From Antedon mediterranea (Eukaryota > Echinodermata > Crinoidea > Comatulida > Antedonidae): 64,000 bases of DNA. Numbering within the stretch: position 1 is the first letter of the stretch; each line of letters begins with the position of its first letter. The DNA is taken from contig NC_092671.1 in assembly GCF_964355755.1 (NCBI RefSeq), forward strand, positions 35,171,304-35,235,303, given 5' to 3'. Positions 38,128 through 50,300 of the stretch are shown here, in pieces. Made by a program: the position numbers and the translations under genes. Below the pieces are notes generated by a model, which was given only the letters and a program-made list of their open reading frames with translations, ran no database searches and was not told the DNA's origin.

Positions 38128-41100
38128 ATGTGGAAGAAGTTACTTTTCATTGTTTTTTTAGCCATATTTGCACGACACATCTTTTTAATAGCGTAAGAAC
38201 TCACTTTCTGTTACTCGTAAATGTTAAAACTACCTAGACTTTTAGACTAGCCTAGGCCTAGGCATCCAACTAGGGCTAGCCTAGGCCACCACTGCACTGT
38301 CTGCTTAGAGTGTATAGGCCCACCCAGCCATAACTGAACTGGTGGAAGGTAGCGCTTCTGCTCAAAGTCCATATCATCCGTCAGGCAGTATGGCCATATA
38401 TCATTCAGTCAAAGACCAATGAAAACGGATGCTTTCCGTGGTAAATCAGAATTTAAAGATTTGTCCCCCTTAAAAAAAAAAATGTTTTAATATTTTGTGG
38501 AATATGCCATTTTAATGTCACATAGTGGTTTTTTACTTTGGCCAAATATTGGATCGAAAAAAAATTATTTACCTAAATAAATAAAAAAAAAGACAAAATA
38601 GCCAAATTGGCTGCCAGCCAATGGTTTTTTGGTTGCATTTAACCGTTTAATTATTTTGTCTTTTTATAAGTGAAATAACAATTCTTTTTTTTCTACAGAA
38701 GTGAATAACTTTATTAAAACTGAAAAATGGCCTATTCAAAATCTGATTTTGTTATTTATTAATCTTTATATTTCATGTTTGTGGGGGACAATACATCTTT
38801 AATGATTTTTACCAAAATACCAAATCACATTCTTAATAAAAATCTGACTTTTGCTTTTGAAATTCTTTTTTAGACAAATCATGGGTATATTTAAAACTAT
38901 CCACAATCATAAACCAGGTCCTTGCAGAGTAGTACCAGGTATAGGTAAGTTCAATACTGCATCTCTCTTACAGGGTGTATCATAGAGACCTGGTTTAGGA
39001 ATCCTAAATGGTCCTCCAACGCTGGAGGTCTCGGGCTTTTTCGACATATTATTCTATTGGCTGTTTTTTCCTTTGGGCACCTACTCAGAGACCCCATAAG
39101 CTCTGGGGCCCCTGGGTTTAGCCAGTGAGCGCTCATAGCTACTGCTCTCTTAAAAATTCTTCAGTTAATAATACCATGGAGGTTGGCTAGTTGAATCTCC
39201 TTCTTTTTTATACCTCCATGATAATACAGAACTATCAGGATACATTGTACCTACAGGGCGTAATCTAGTTGCCATCTGGGTGATGAGAAATTTGTAAATG
39301 CGAAACTACAGTATTGCATTACAAGGCTTATAATATTCTTTTGAAAAAAATGACACGTACGATGTCTGGAAATTGCATTATTGTTAACCATACAGCAAAA
39401 CATCATTTACAATTATAAATTTTTGGTTTTTATTTTTACATTCTAGTTAATGGTTCTGAAGACATCTATGTGCTGCCAAATGGACTGGCATTCATCAGTT
39501 CGGTAATAACATTTTCTCAAATAAATCAAAATTATATTTTTAATATTATAATATAGATTAGAATGGCAAAATGATTGCATTATTACGCTTGAGGGCTATA
39601 TACTTTCATGCCAGCAATCAAAACAATATGTACGCACTCATCTAACAGTGTCCCTTTGAATGATGCAGGCACGCGCGCATATCTGGGCTGTATCATGTTA
39701 CATCCAGGGACCTTAATGCGTAGTTATTTTTCAGACGGTAGTATTAGAACTTTTACCAAGTGTACACATGCTTTTACTGTTGTGATTGTTGGAAATGTAT
39801 TGTTTACAGTAATACCCGCTGTTAAACATTGTTTAAGCATACACGCATGTTTGCTCCGTTGGTTACATTTTGAGGGCTATACACTTCACTGGCATTACAG
39901 CTAACCATCTAAACAAAGGTACTGTACACACTAAGCAAAAAGATGTGAATTATGTTGATGATCTAGTTTACGAATTTTTCAGTTTTACGAATAACCCTTA
40001 ATACCGTAGAGTACGTTAAATAGACGTTTCACTTTCAGGGGCGGACCACCCCCCTTTTGTAATATATATATATATATATTATGCACCCATTTACATACGA
40101 TTTTATCAACGATTTTACAGGAAAAGGGGGCACAAATCAACATTAAAAATCGTTAAAATCTACAAATTTTTTTTAAGTTGAACCAAGTTCAACTTCAACG
40201 TTATGATCGGTTAAACTGACTGACCAATCAAATAGTTCATAAATTACGTCATCATTGTTTGTGAAAAAATATGTACGCGCTGACAATTCTTGATTGACCG
40301 GCCTTGGCTTTGCAAAATCTCGCGTCCATGTGTCCCAGCAACGTCGAAAGAACCAAGAAACCATTAACGATCGTAAAAAATGTGTAAAAATTCGCAATGG
40401 GAAAACAGGCTTTAGGCGCAAAAACAAAAACAGTTCCGTATAGGCTATTAAATATGGTCTATAAAACCCACTATATTCAGATAATTATATGACAAGAATC
40501 GACTGGCCAAAACGCCTCAGATGCTATCTCTGTACGTCTCCCTCTCCCTCTTGATCAAAATCCTAAATCCGCCCCTGCTTTATCAATATTGTTATGGTTA
40601 TAATTGGAGTGTGTGCACTTCCACTTGACAGCTAAAATAAAATTATGAACTACTATTTGCTGTCTATTTTTGACAGACCTTTTAATATATATTGTTAGCC
40701 CTCCACCGTTAAATAATCCAACATCCGCCTCTTGTATCACAATGCAATAAATGCATAGGACTCTGCAATCACAAATTATTTCAATTTCAAGTAATAGTTT
40801 TTGTTATAGGGTATTTCACTGGACCATTATACAAAAGGGAATGATCCTAGAATACGCCAGTTTGAAGGAGGCATTTACCGATTTGATTTTAACAAACCAG
40901 ACGAAGAAGCAAAGCTTATACCAATAGAGGGCGATGTTCTTAAAAATAATGGCTTAAGACCGCATGGCCTTGATGTATGGCAAGACGGAAAAACAGGTTT
41001 TTTGATGTTTGTTTTTCAATTTCACCACAAATATTTGCTATATGACTTCTCTAAGCCTGTTGGAGGAATTTATAAGGTTCAACCGCCTATTACAATTTAT

Positions 41101-43795
41101 ATACCAGCAACCACCCTCACACGAGCAGATGTATAAAGACTAAAGAAGACTTGATAGATGTTATACATTAAAATAAAATTTCATAGAAAATATTTATTAA
41201 AAAACTATCACACCTAGAAAAATTTAGTTTACCACCATGCTAAATTAGTTCACAAACATTACCAGCGTTATATGAATACCCCGTTATATACATCCCGACT
41301 TATGCACTGTGCCCTACCACATTACTTTTACAGGGAAAACTTATTCTTGTGATATATATTCTTTGGTTTTATTCATCTTTTTCAGGGAAGGTACGTCTGT
41401 TTGTTGTGAATCATTATCCACCTGTGGATGTAATAGAAGTGTTTGATTTTGATCAAGAAAGGATGGTTTTGAAACATTATAAAACCATTCAAGACAAGCT
41501 GTTTTACAGGTAAATTGTTGGCCCATCAGGGTGGCATTAAAAAGGGGCAATTGGTATACTATTGACTGCTTTAGCCATTTTGGTGGAGACCTAAAACCAT
41601 AAAAATAGATCATCAAAAATACTTTGTTAACATTTTACCCATTTTGGCAAAAAAAATCTGGGAAAAAATTCCCATTTCCTCATGTTTTTTTTGTTAAATG
41701 CATTGTTTAATTAAAGATAAGCTGCAATTTTCGGCAACTAGTCTTTTTCCACCAGGACTGTACCTACATTTATATCTGTATGGATGGTAGACACTGTACA
41801 AAATGACTGGATGATGGAGACTAAAGAATCCTTAACTGAATTATGTAACAACAATAGCTGATGTATGTTTTTACTATTTTGAGTTAGTTATAGACCGATC
41901 CATTTGGCTAAAATAAAATTGGAATTGAGTCATTTTATTATGATGGACATAATGGACAAAAAAATCTTTTGAGCTTATCAAATTGTTTGAACGTTAGCAT
42001 GGCGAAATCAAATGTTGAAATAAAGTTTGTGGTATATTAGTTCTGAAAAGAACAGTTGAGTTTCTCAATTTTTGATCAATGCTTTGATTGTCCTCATGAT
42101 TGTCGCATAATAAACAAAATGTTGTCGAATCACATAAAAATAATATTTAATAATATCAATTTTAATATTTCATATTATATAGTGAAATGCAGCTTTACTT
42201 TGTTTTTTTTTAACAGCGTTAATGATGTAGCAGCTACCGGGCCTGATAGCTTTTATTTCACCAATGACGGGTACCACCATGGTATAAAGCGTGTATTTGA
42301 AGGCCTGTTGATGAGAGCATGGTCTAACATTGGATACTATGATGGTAAAGAAGCAAAGATCATTATGGACCGTGGCCATGAATTTAATGGAATCAACATG
42401 TCACCAGATAAAAAGTAATTTATTCAAAAATATAGTTGTCCCTACTATAATGCAAATGCAAAATTTTCCAAAATTGTTTTACTCAAAAGACGCTATGCTA
42501 TTTATTTCGCATTTTCTTTTATTATATTATAGAATAGTGTATGTGAATGAAGTTTTTGCCGGTGGGGCAATGCATATATTGCAACGAGAGTCAGATAATT
42601 CTCTGTCTTTGATTGAAGTAAGCACATTGGTCATATGACCCTGCAGTGTAACTGGACTTAATTGCACATATGTGTGAACTGCACATATGTGTTGATGACA
42701 ATATGTACTACTTTCATCTCCCCTAAGGATCTCTTTGTGTCAAGCAGCTAACAAACAATGATAATTCGTCTGTCCAAAAAAACAGCGGCTGACATAGGCC
42801 AGTACACTGTGGTAACCTCTACTACTACAAGGTGCGTTTTCCAGTGCACACAACCTACTTATTTGTTTTATGGTCAGATGTGCAGATTTTATGACCACGA
42901 TTTACCCATGCCTTAATGCTCGGCCAAACATTTTATTTCAATATCTTTTGAATTTGGTCATATGTTTTATTTAAATTTGTAATATTTTTTTTTCAGAGTA
43001 TGAAGTTTGACAGTCTTTGTGACAATGTGTTTGTTGATGACGGTGGTGACATTTGGCAAGGTTGTCAGCCAATTGGTCACATGTTTACTTCACATGCACA
43101 GAACTTGTCATTACCATCTCCGTCTGAGGTAAGTGACTTCCGACAACATTTGCAAACTCCTATCGAAAACTTATTTGGTTAGTTTAACAAGTGAAATTTG
43201 CTGGTGAATTATTTTTATATTTATTATTTATTTATACTGGGTATCTTCTCCCAGAGGCCCCCTGATAAGTGACGGTGTGCAACAGTGGCTGAGTTTACTA
43301 GTACACCGGGGTAACCCCCTACTCGTCTCGAAAAATGTACTAGGTTCTTTAAAGTGTACATGAGCTAGATGTGTACACTGGACCTACGGTTTATAGTCCT
43401 TATCCGAAAAGACTTGTTCTACCACCAGAACCATGGCTACGTAATTACGGTTCCACTGTCATAACCGCTCAGCCATTCACCCGATGTAGGTCCAATGTGA
43501 AAGTTCTAGTTGAGCACTACTATGAGTATGTATGCACTAGGCTAGGCCCTAAAAACTTGTAAAATAAACACTACGCTAGGCTTAACAACTTGTAAAATAA
43601 TTACATTTGTTAATTTTTCAGGTAATAAATGTAAAGTTTTTAGACAAGAGCAGAAAACGTTACGAGATCAGTGAAGTGCTTAGCAACGATGGAAGCCTGG
43701 TGTCAGGATCGTCGGTGGCAGCATACTATAAAGGCGCTATGTTGATAGGCACAGTTTTAGACAAAATGGCGTATTGCAAAATTGTGGCATTTTAA
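38128..43795 (+). CDS. PON: Paraoxonase-like lactonase/arylesterase, PON copy 1 (complete, 9 exons)
   Basis: Exons are 38128-38192, 38874-38944, 39447-39502, 40810-40996, 41386-41509, 42217-42414, 42533-42617, 42997-43128 and 43622-43795 (TAA). They sum to 1092 bases, or 363 residues, with all phases closing; nine exons also match vertebrate PON genes. The start ATG opens MWKKLLFIVFLAIFARHIFL, a hydrophobic anchor like the retained N-terminus of PON1. PON1-equivalent residues are present: Ca2+ ligands Glu50/Asp51 (PON1 53/54), Asn170/Asp171 (168/169), Asn225 (224), Asp271/Asn272 (269/270); catalytic His116 and His136 (115/134), Asp185 (183); and the disulfide pair Cys39 and Cys358. Family enzymes hydrolyse lactones and aryl esters, often bound to membranes or lipoprotein. 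One oddity is Gln286 where PON1 and copy 2 have His in the GCHP motif. The natural substrate is unknown. Confidence 0.95.
38453..38804. mobile_element. Palindromic MITE, GATGTATTGTCCCC family, PON copy 1 intron 1
   Basis: Starts TTTAAAGATTTGTCCCCC and ends GTGGGGGACAATACATCTTTAA about 70 bases before exon 2. Members occupy the same place in copies 2 (48581) and 3 (59346), so insertion preceded the gene duplications. Confidence 0.8.
40036..40577. mobile_element. hAT-like MITE, specific to PON copy 1 intron 3
   Basis: Ends CAGGGGCGGA and TCCGCCCCTG are inverted. CTTT lies just outside both ends. Copy 3 lacks the element and reads through at the matching site (TTTCACTGTATCAATATTG near 61130), an empty-site comparison. 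The open minus frame inside (40173-40427) has no recognised domain. Confidence 0.7.
40997..41136 (+). other. Open in-frame extension after PON copy 1 exon 4
   Basis: Read without splicing, the frame continues 46 codons past the exon 4 donor (to TAA at 41134-41136) with FVFQFHHKYLLYDF and ITIYIP. Copies 2 (52335-52492) and 3 (62062-62180) are also open in the same frame. It could be a retained-intron or alternative terminal exon, or recent-duplication conservation. Confidence 0.45.
43235..43500 (-). mobile_element. tRNA-derived SINE, partial, in PON copy 1 intron 8
   Basis: On the minus strand it carries the tRNA-like A-box region GGCTGAGCGGTTATGACAGT, then CCATGGTTCTGGTGGTAGAAC and a tail with ACTCGTCTCGA complement and GGGGTTACCCC. 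A fuller plus-strand copy is at 52803 and a co-located copy at 56975 in PON copy 2. Confidence 0.75.
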
Positions 43796-44105
43796 TCTTA
43801 TCTTAACAAAAACACTTAGGCTTTCACAATACTACAGTACTATAGAATGGTTTTTCCTCACATTTAATCATATTTAAATTGTCAACAAATAATAATGTAC
43901 TTAAAACAGATGCTTAAATGTCTTTACATTAAAAATTATTTGTACTGATATTAATTCTAAAAGACTTAAAAGTCTGTTAGCAGGATTACTCAAAAGTAAT
44001 TACAAGATCTTTACCAAAATGAATGTACAGATAGATATGTGGTCAAGGACCATTCCATTAAATTTTGGGACCATTTCGTACCACGGTCCCAATTCTGGAC
44101 CACTT

Positions 44106-44600
44106 TTTAGTATACTTTTTCAGACCTGCTAGTGTTAAAAGATAGGACAGAATTTTTCAAAAGCCGGCAAGCAGTCTTACAGTAACAAGTAAACTGAAAT
44201 TGCATTTTCTCGAAAACTACTTGTCCAAAAAACTTCATTTTTGTACAAGAGGCAAGAGTTATAATTTGTGATTTGTAATTTTGAAACATAATTTGATTTA
44301 ATTTGCACCTTTTTTGATGCGAGTAGTTTTAAAAACCTTTTTCTTTTCAAATTCACTCGTTTGATTTTCGCGTTTCTGTTCTATTGTTAGTCAACTGAAG
44401 CTATTGTTAATTGAAAGGATTGTTACATTACCATTACAACAAACTTGCATACACATGCTTGTAGTGAAATTAGCCTAAATCACAAACAGCATTAAGACAC
44501 GCACACATATTATATATATAATTTTTTTTTACCGGAGAAATCTTATGTAGGAGAATTTTACAGTAGGCGGAGGTATCCAATCTCGGAGTGGCTTTCTAGT
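44106..44600. repeat. 5'-truncated copy of the CCTCCGCC-ended dispersed repeat
   Basis: Matches 7555-8028 from CAGACCTGCTAGTGTTAAAA to GGAGTGGCTTTCTAGTT, with small indels, and lacks the left end. Confidence 0.8.
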
Positions 44601-45302
44601 TGTAAATGTAAAACATAGTGTAAATTTTCTTTATTCAAATGATTATTGCAAAATTTGCTACTGTTAAACTGTTGTCTAGTAGCATATAAATTTATCTTAA
44701 ATTTACATATTCAATGATATTTAAATTTGTAGACAAATTTACATATTCAACTTATAGTAGGTACAGTATTTCATGATGGTAATTTTGCTTTACCGCTGAT
44801 GAAAATAAGTGGGGTTATTGTTGTTGAAAAGGTTCATTATTATAAACATTAAAAAGTTATGCCCAGAGCTACCCTTTACCGCCAATAATGTTTTCTTTTC
44901 GTTAACAAAACCTTATATTACATAGCCTATGTAAATACGTGAACGTGATTGGTTGAAACTACATCACAAGACTACCGCTGCGAGGATCGTAAATCGTATA
45001 TATCCTCGAGTACGATGATATTGACTGACGAATTATTATTTATTCGACCTATACCTGATAATATTATTAACATTATTAATGTAGGCTTATTGATGAAAAA
45101 TCTTCTGTTATTATTTAAACGACCTAGGCTAGTGATTATTTTATTGCCAAGGAATCTTTAATTAATAATTATCTGTATATTATTCTTCGCATTAGTAAGG
45201 TGTTTAGGCAGCTTGTTTACATACTAAACAAAAAGGAGGCCTAGCCTAGCTACCCGACTCAGCATATATTCTACTTGTTGTTGGCTATGTAATATATCGG
45301 TA

Positions 45303-45431
45303 AAATATAAGATTTGACAACCCCTTGGGAATGATCTTTTGTTCGAGGGAATATATTTCCCTTCGCGCTTTGGGAAATATATTCCATCGAACAAAATATC
45401 ATTCCCTCTGGGATTTCAAATCTTATATTTA
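45303..45431. repeat. Imperfect 60-bp-arm palindrome
   Basis: The left arm runs from AAATATAAGATTTGACAA to GGGAATATATTTCCC. The right arm runs from GGGAAATATATTCC to ATTTCAAATCTTATATTT. The central loop is about 10 bases (TTCGCGCTTT). It would form a long hairpin. Confidence 0.8.
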
Positions 45432-46148
45432 ACCTCTAAGCAGTCAATATCTGTATAATAGTTACTAGTCGTTTTCACTCTATATGATAACATTTTATGG
45501 CTGGAGCTACCCTTTAACGTCCACGTTTTAGTTTCCTTTAATAATACAGTACTTTAGTTAATAATCGTTTCCACTCTATATGATGGTATTGAAGGTATAT
45601 GGACTTAAATATAAATATGATTTAATTTTGAAAAATTAAAAGGTGAAGGACATTGTCAGGTTATATTATAATTTGTTTTCTACTCTGATCTGATAATGTT
45701 TTCATTAACAATTATTAAAAGTTGGAATAGGCGATACATTTATTATTCTGAAATACAGGAGACATGCCCTTTGGTGATAGTTGTCTTTGACAGATCTGGT
45801 CTCTCTTCAGTGCTCCTCTTTTATGTTTCCGCACTGAAATGAATAAATAAAATAGGTAGCATAAGTAACCTAGTTAGCAACAACTGCATTCATAGTTTTA
45901 ATTTGAAAAAAAATTCTCTTAGTAATGTGTAAAGAAATTTGTTTCCTAATTAAAATACGTATATTAAAAATTTTTTTTATAAATGGTAAATATTGTTCAT
46001 TTTGGGGGTGTGTTTTATTTATATATTTTGTTTTTAATATGTATGTTGTATTTAATTTTACTACACAGCATTTACTGACCTCTCATAACTCACAACTTTG
46101 ATTAACATTTAAATATTCAGCATTTTTTAAGAACATCCATAACAAACA

Positions 46149-46316
46149 CAGTAAAACCCCCTATTATAGGGGTCACCTATATGATCTTAGGACGTTTCCC
46201 CTTAATAGGGATGTCCCCTGAATAGAAGCTGGCCGCATATGTTAAAAACATATTATTCCTCTTGTACACAAAAAGTTTCCCTTTAATAGGGGGGTCGCAA
46301 AGAAGGGGTTCTAGTG
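46149..46316. mobile_element. MITE with CAGTAAAACCCCC end (upstream of PON copy 2)
   Basis: Nearly identical to 36318-36479, in the same relative position before the gene. The right end is CAAAGAAGGGGTTCTAGTG. Confidence 0.65.
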
Positions 46317-47345
46317 TTACAATTGTACAAGTGATTTAATTTATTAAATTCTAAATCTGGAGGTGTGTGGGTAAAAAATTTCTATTGATCATACATTCCA
46401 ATAATTATCGATCTATAGTTTCTCCTATCTTTCATAATTTTTGGGATTTTATTTGTGTTACAGGAGCTTGTTGAAAATAAGCACTTTCTTATCAGTGGGG
46501 GGAAAGTTCAACTTACACAGTAAAATCTCTATTCTTTTGTACACACATTTTTGTAAATAGAGAGGCATTTTAAAAAATAAACAGTGTGGTAAAAAATGTA
46601 TCAGATGATTAAATATAGGCAATATAACTTGAATTTTATATTTCTGGTATTTTTTTTCAAATTCAGCAAAAATTATCCACCGTATATCCACCATCTTTTT
46701 TTAACTTCTAAGGAGTCACCAGACACGTGAAACTACCTAACCTAGTATCTTGGCAAGGGGAGCATAGTGCGTCCAGTTAGAGTGCAAGCAAACGGGGTGT
46801 GTGATTGACCGATGGTGTGTCGCCAGAAAGTGTACGAAAAGGAGAAGAAAAAACTGAAATTATTGGCTACTTTGATTAAATTTATTCGAATATTCGGCCC
46901 GCCATGTGCATTATATACAATATTGTATTACAACACATTTCTATTTGTAGTAGAATTCATTGACATGATCTACAATAAGTAACCTTTTGATTTTTACTGT
47001 GTTTTATCACTTCTTGATATCGATATTGTGTTGTATTTTTATTTTTTTATATCTATGGGGTATTTATTTGATAATACATGTTTACATCCAAAAAAATAAA
47101 CGCCTCCCCCAAATAAACGCCTCCCTTAAATAAACCCCTCCTGAACAATACGAATAAAATAAATAAGTACGGAGTCTAAAAATCCATTGGACAGTTAAAA
47201 CACCCTGAATATAAATATTCATATTATAAAATGAATATTTATATCCAGGGTTGTCTCAGCGTTAATGAAGCGTATCATCTTGCAGTTGCTTGTTGCACGA
47301 CGTGTGTCTTGAAGTTGAGAGAACTACTAAGAAACAGCAATTATT

Positions 47346-50300
47346 ATGTGGAAGAAGTTACTTTTCATTGGTTTTTTGGCCATATTTGCGCGACACATCT
47401 TCTTAATAGCGTAAGAAAACACATTCTGGTACTTTAGTAAACGTTAAAACTACCTAGACTTTAGACTAGGCATATATACTACTAGGCCATCACTATCTGG
47501 TTAGATTGTAAAGGCCCACCCAGCCATAGGCCTAGTAACTGAATTGGTGGAAGGTAGCGCTTCCGCTCAATCGAAGTCCATATCCGTCAGTGTGACCATA
47601 TCATTCAGTCAAAGACATAACAGATGCTTAGCGTGGTAAATTAGAATTTGTAAACTTTATGCCAAGAGAGCTTGGAAAAAAAGATCAAAAATTAAACATG
47701 TTCAATCTTTATATTAGATTAAGATCTGTATACTATTACTGAACATCAGTTAATTTAAGTTTTAAATTGTTATTTTGTTGTAGACTTTAGTTAATGTTTA
47801 TGCATTTTTGTTTTCACGCTGCTGCTCTAGCCCACTACGTCACACGAGATGACTCATTCATTAGATGAAATCAAGCAGCAGTATAGTACTACACTTTGAC
47901 ATTTTTGTTAAAATGGAAACTCGACTATAATTTATAGGTACCAAATCCAAAAAACGGCTGGGAAAAGAGTCTAATGACAAATCCCAAAGCATTTCTGGTA
48001 TTTATGAGTCCCATGATATTACTATAATTCACTGTCAGATAATCATTGAATTATTATCAAAACAGTCCATTGAAGTTTTTTTTTTTTTTAACCATATTTA
48101 ATGCTAATGCTGATCATTAGGGACCCTCAGAGGTTCACAAGACAAATAAATACACAAGATGCTCTACATAAACAAAGTCTTATTACAAGTCTTAGGGAGT
48201 GGAGTTGTAATTTGGTCCTGAAAATCCTGACATGTGACGGGACTTGAACCCAGGACCCTTGGAATGGTAGCCAAGCATCATAACCACCAAGCCACAACTC
48301 CACTCCTCCTCCACTTTTTGTTTGTAATAGGATACTTGAAGTATCTAGGCGTGATGAAGTGACCCCCAGACTTGACCTTAGCAATAACAATAAGCGAGCA
48401 GCGTTTTTTGTAAGAAATATTCTTGTTTACATAGTTGTTTAGTTAAGTTTGTGAATTTGTAATTTCTACTTACGAACGCACCAATTGTCATTGATTGAGT
48501 GCCACCGATTTAAAGGTGTAAGTTCAAATAAATATACTATACTATGACTTTTAAGTTTTACCAACTACCAAATCGCATCTTAAAGATATATTGTCCCCCT
48601 GAAATTTTTTTTTTTTAATACCTTGTTTTGAATACGCCATTTTTATCCACTTTGGCCAAAAACTGGATCGAAAAAAAAATGTATTTACCCAGCCAAAGTT
48701 TTTTGGGGTTTTTTTTGGATTCTTTTGTCTTTTTATAAGTTAAATAATTATTTTGTGAATTTTTTTTTACAGAAGTGAATTTATTAAAACTGAAAAATGG
48801 CCTATTCAAAATCTGATTTTATTAATCTTTATTTTGCATGTTTGTGGGGACAATACATCTTTAATGATTTTTACCAAATACCAAATCATATCTTAATAAA
48901 AATTTGACTTTTGCTTTTGAAATTCTTTTTTAGACAAATCATGGGTATATTTAAAACTATCCACAATCATAAACCAGGTCCATGCAGAGTAGTACCTGGT
49001 ATAGGTAAGTTCAATACTGCATCTCTCTTACAGGGTGTATCATAAGCCCCGTCGAGGCTTTGACACCTTGCGCGGTAAAGTGTATCACTTTGGCGCCAAT
49101 TCAATTAACAATAATAATGTCGAACTGGAGGGATAATGAGATAAGAGAGCTGCTTAAAATAAGGGGACAAGAAGAAATTTGTAGCATAATCTATAGGCCT
49201 AGGCCATAGCTCTTTGTTGGTGCCTGACCCTTCGTCATCTTGTAAATTGTACAGTTTTACAGATTGCCGATGAGGGCTAATTATTTGCTGTACCTGTATA
49301 ATATATGCACAATATACTGTACATAGCATGTATTGCATAAATATGCTATAAAGGAAGATAATAATCTGTAACTTAAAATTCGCCGCCATATATCGCTAGA
49401 CAAAAATAATAACAATAAAGGACGCCCTCAATAATTATTTTGTCACGAGACTTTTTATTGGCCAAATATGCCCGACTCCTTTCTCACAGAAAGCCGGTAT
49501 ATACCGTTTATATTTCGGGCACGATAGTCCGATGAGAATGGGTATATGCCGGTAACGATACCGGCACGACGCCAGCATAATACCGGTATATTGCAGGCAC
49601 ATCTGTGAGAAAGGGGCTATAGAGACCTGATTTAGGAACCCTAAGTGGCCCTCTCCAACGCTGGAGGTCTTGGACTTTCTCGAAATATTTTACTGTCTGT
49701 TTTTTATCCTCTGGGCACTGCTCAGGGACCCCCATAAGCTTTGGGGCCCCCATAAGCTCCAGGGCCCCTGTGTTTAGCCAGTGAGTGCTCATAGCCGTTA
49801 CGCTACTGCTCGCTTATAAATTGTTCTGTTAGAATCAGTGGCGTATCCAGTAGGGGGGCCGAGGGGGCCCGGGCCCCCCCTGATTTCGTTTCCGTCGGCA
49901 CATCATCGCGGCCGTCGGCAAACAAAGGTGCCGGGGAAAAAAATAAACTATTTATTCTGACAATAATTGAACTGTAAACATAATTTTTTTGAGTGTTTGT
50001 TTATTTACATATCATATCATCATTGATCCCTTCAGATCAACTATTTTTTATTTTCATTACATCTAACGAAACACGTTAAAAATGTGTAGCACGTACGTAC
50101 GGCCGTACGCGGTAGATTGTTTACTCAAAAGTCTTTGACCTTACCCTAAAACCTTGTTTTTGCATGCAGTTGAGCCTCTCATGACCTGAGATTTGTATGT
50201 CTTTCCTACGCTAAGAGATTATATAGTTCCACATGCCATGTGCTTTTTTGTCTAAGATATATTTATTATAAGTGCCAAAAACCCGTTTTTTTTTCTCGAT

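Larger units (their letters stand above)
43796..47345. other. Spacer between PON copies 1 and 2
   Basis: The first 180 bases match the 3' flank of copy 2 (57543-57720) and are probable 3' UTR; ATTAAA at about 43930 is the only weak poly(A) signal. Then follow the truncated CCTCCGCC-ended repeat (44106-44600), an imperfect palindrome (45303-45431), and from about 45900 the duplicated upstream DNA of copy 2, matching 36070 onward. No other gene is seen. Confidence 0.6.

Noticed and set aside
39608-39904. 98-codon plus frame in PON copy 1 intron 3
   Set aside because: The matching DNA in copy 3 (60650-60900) has stops and indels that break the frame, so it is intron, not exon.
48225-48310. Possible minus-strand tRNA
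   Set aside because: Only box A and box B likeness; flanks and the lack of an acceptor stem indicate a SINE head.
49105-49792. Two 94-codon minus frames in PON copy 2 intron 2
   Set aside because: They lie in intronic repeat also present, broken, after exon 2 of copies 1 and 3; no conserved frame or splice signals.
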